This document shows positions 62,942 to 64,000 of a stretch of 64,000 nt of DNA, one piece after another. The notes beneath the pieces are model-generated. The model had not been told where the DNA came from. It saw only the letters and a program-made list of their open reading frames with translations, and made no database searches. Both the position numbers and the translations under genes were made by a program. Source of the stretch: Membranihabitans marinus (GTDB lineage Bacteria > Bacteroidota > Bacteroidia > Chitinophagales > Saprospiraceae); the NCBI RefSeq assembly GCF_019802045.1, contig NZ_JAHVHU010000020.1:18930-82929 (forward strand), read 5' to 3'. The first letter of the stretch is position 1. The number at the start of each line of letters is the position of its first letter.

Positions 62942-64000
62942 ATGCAATCCACCACTTCTACCTTCGACACTCAAAATTCTTTTTTTTCTTCATGCTTTAG
63001 AATCATTCATGTAAACAAAAATACTTTTAGAAAGATCGGATGGAGTAATTATGGAATTCGATTTGTGTTATTTGTGCTTCTTGTCATAATCTTTTTTCAA
63101 ACAGTACAATCGCAGAATCTCTGCAGTTTTAATTGCTCCACAAACAATGTTACAGTTGACGATGCTTATATCGGAGATGCAAATGGTAACCCCATTGGAA
63201 GCTGCAATGTACCAGACAATACACAAGTTTCCATTTGGTTAGAAATTCCTTGGAATTCAAATGCTAATAGATATTGTCTAGCCATGTATGCGAGACTTTT
63301 AATTACTAATCCTGATAATTCCCAGATAATAACTGATTTAGATGGACTATTGTTAAAAAAGACGATTTTGCCAGGTGTTAATTTGGTTAAAATTTATGAC
63401 TTTTCTTATATCTGTGGACAAAAAGTGGAGCTTGTTTCACTGCCTGCTTATGCGAATAACAATGGTATTGGCCCAAGATTTGGGTGGCGTACAAATAATA
63501 ATAATACATGTTCTTCTGGAACTGAGGGTGTAAGTTTTGTGAGTTGCCACACATCCCCTGGTCAAACTGCCTGTGCTCCTAATATTCTAGTCAATCCACC
63601 CCTTCAGGCTAACTTCTCATATGTAGCTGAATGTGACGGAGGAGGTTTTCAGTCGGTGACATTTACGGATGAAACACAAGGCGGAGATGGGAATCATACC
63701 TATGACTGGGATTTTGATGTTAGTACAAATACCGCTTCACCAGCCACATCCAATACTGTCGGTCCTCATTCGGTGACCTATTCATCTGGTGGTTCTAAGA
63801 CCGTGAAGTTAACCGTGGTGAATGGTGGTGAATCCAGTGAACTAGAAATAGATATCGAGGTTAAGTCATGTTGTTCCGCATTGACCTGTAGTACGACACC
63901 GACGGATGCGAGCTGCAACAGCGGGAGCGATGGAAAGATCACTGTGACAGCCGGAGGAGGAACTCCCGGTTATACGTATAGCATTGATGGTGGTCAGAAC
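62942..64000 (+). CDS. Large secreted surface protein with PKD and SprB-type repeats, 5' part
   Basis: Open frame of 353 codons running off the right edge. A long N-region of about 40 residues precedes a hydrophobic signal (FVLFVLLVIIFFQTVQSQ, about 41-58). Residues about 60-215 form a cysteine-containing domain of unknown type. A PKD domain follows (about 224-316, with TYDWDFDVSTN and SVTYSSGGSKTVKLTV). At the end there is the start of a SprB repeat (TDASCNSGSDGKITVTAGGG, then TPGYTYSIDGG). SprB repeats are known from the Flavobacterium gliding adhesin. Such proteins are usually type IX secreted and very long. The C-terminal sorting domain lies outside the window. Confidence 0.82.
   Translation, partial: MQSTTSTFDTQNSFFSSCFRIIHVNKNTFRKIGWSNYGIRFVLFVLLVIIFFQTVQSQNLCSFNCSTNNVTVDDAYIGDANGNPIGSCNVPDNTQVSIWLEIPWNSNANRYCLAMYARLLITNPDNSQIITDLDGLLLKKTILPGVNLVKIYDFSYICGQKVELVSLPAYANNNGIGPRFGWRTNNNNTCSSGTEGVSFVSCHTSPGQTACAPNILVNPPLQANFSYVAECDGGGFQSVTFTDETQGGDGNHTYDWDFDVSTNTASPATSNTVGPHSVTYSSGGSKTVKLTVVNGGESSELEIDIEVKSCCSALTCSTTPTDASCNSGSDGKITVTAGGGTPGYTYSIDGGQN

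Overview
The window looks like a chromosomal segment of a Bacteroidota bacterium, most likely a marine Saprospiria/Lewinella-like lineage. That placement is an inference from several signals. There is a SusC/SusD pair. Many genes have a -7 box of the Bacteroidota type TAnnTTTG, several with a TTG about 19-22 bp upstream, and lack clear Shine-Dalgarno sites. A PKD/SprB-repeat surface protein starts at the right edge. Planctomycete-style PSCyt/PSD1/DUF1501 cytochrome genes and many secreted glycan-active proteins are present. No rRNA, CRISPR array, intact insertion sequence or prophage is visible.

Layout. 0.2-8.4 kb holds housekeeping genes: proB, glyA, truA, a GT39-type membrane glycosyltransferase, a GT2 polyprenol-phosphate sugar synthase and nadE, with a decayed HigA-type antitoxin between the two glycosyltransferases. 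8.5-14.4 kb holds a secreted c-type cytochrome lipoprotein with beta-propeller and HEAT-like regions, ferritin, a 23-bp tandem repeat, a sodium:solute symporter and a GNAT gene. 14.4-27 kb is a glycan-utilisation region: an AraC regulator divergent from susC-susD, then a large glycosidase-like protein preceded by an 8-bp repeat array, a VOC protein whose last codons lie in a 7-bp repeat array, a GH20 hexosaminidase and an SMP-30-like lactonase.

27-33 kb holds asnA, a decayed lpxD and a McrB/McrC type IV restriction module with an EVE domain inside McrB. 33-39 kb holds rseP, the first copy of a small hairpin-rich MITE-like element, a NIPSNAP protein and an arsR-arsM-arsC-type arsenic operon with a perfect 18-bp operator palindrome. 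39-45 kb is a three-gene PSCyt/PSD1, DUF1501 and DUF2231-PSCyt-LRR operon. 45-48 kb holds a YceI-like protein, a GIY-YIG remnant, two tRNA-Leu genes, and a TauE/SafE transporter with a DUF302 protein that share the same upstream palindrome.

48-54 kb holds surface and envelope genes: an OMP, a lipoprotein, a GT4-response regulator operon, manC and a tandem pair of GNAT/FemAB-like paralogues. 54-62 kb holds an NAD(P)-binding protein, an SH3-like protein, a vanadium-haloperoxidase-like lipoprotein, gpmI, an overlapping lipoprotein gene, odhB, the second MITE-like copy and a nucleoside hydrolase. The window ends inside a secreted PKD/SprB protein.

The most unusual material is non-coding: three different short-tandem-repeat arrays, the two MITE-like copies with covarying hairpins, and the paired GTAAC-N4-GTnAC sites. 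No clearly new protein system was found. The PSCyt/LRR operon and the GNAT pair beside manC are the least characterised gene groups.
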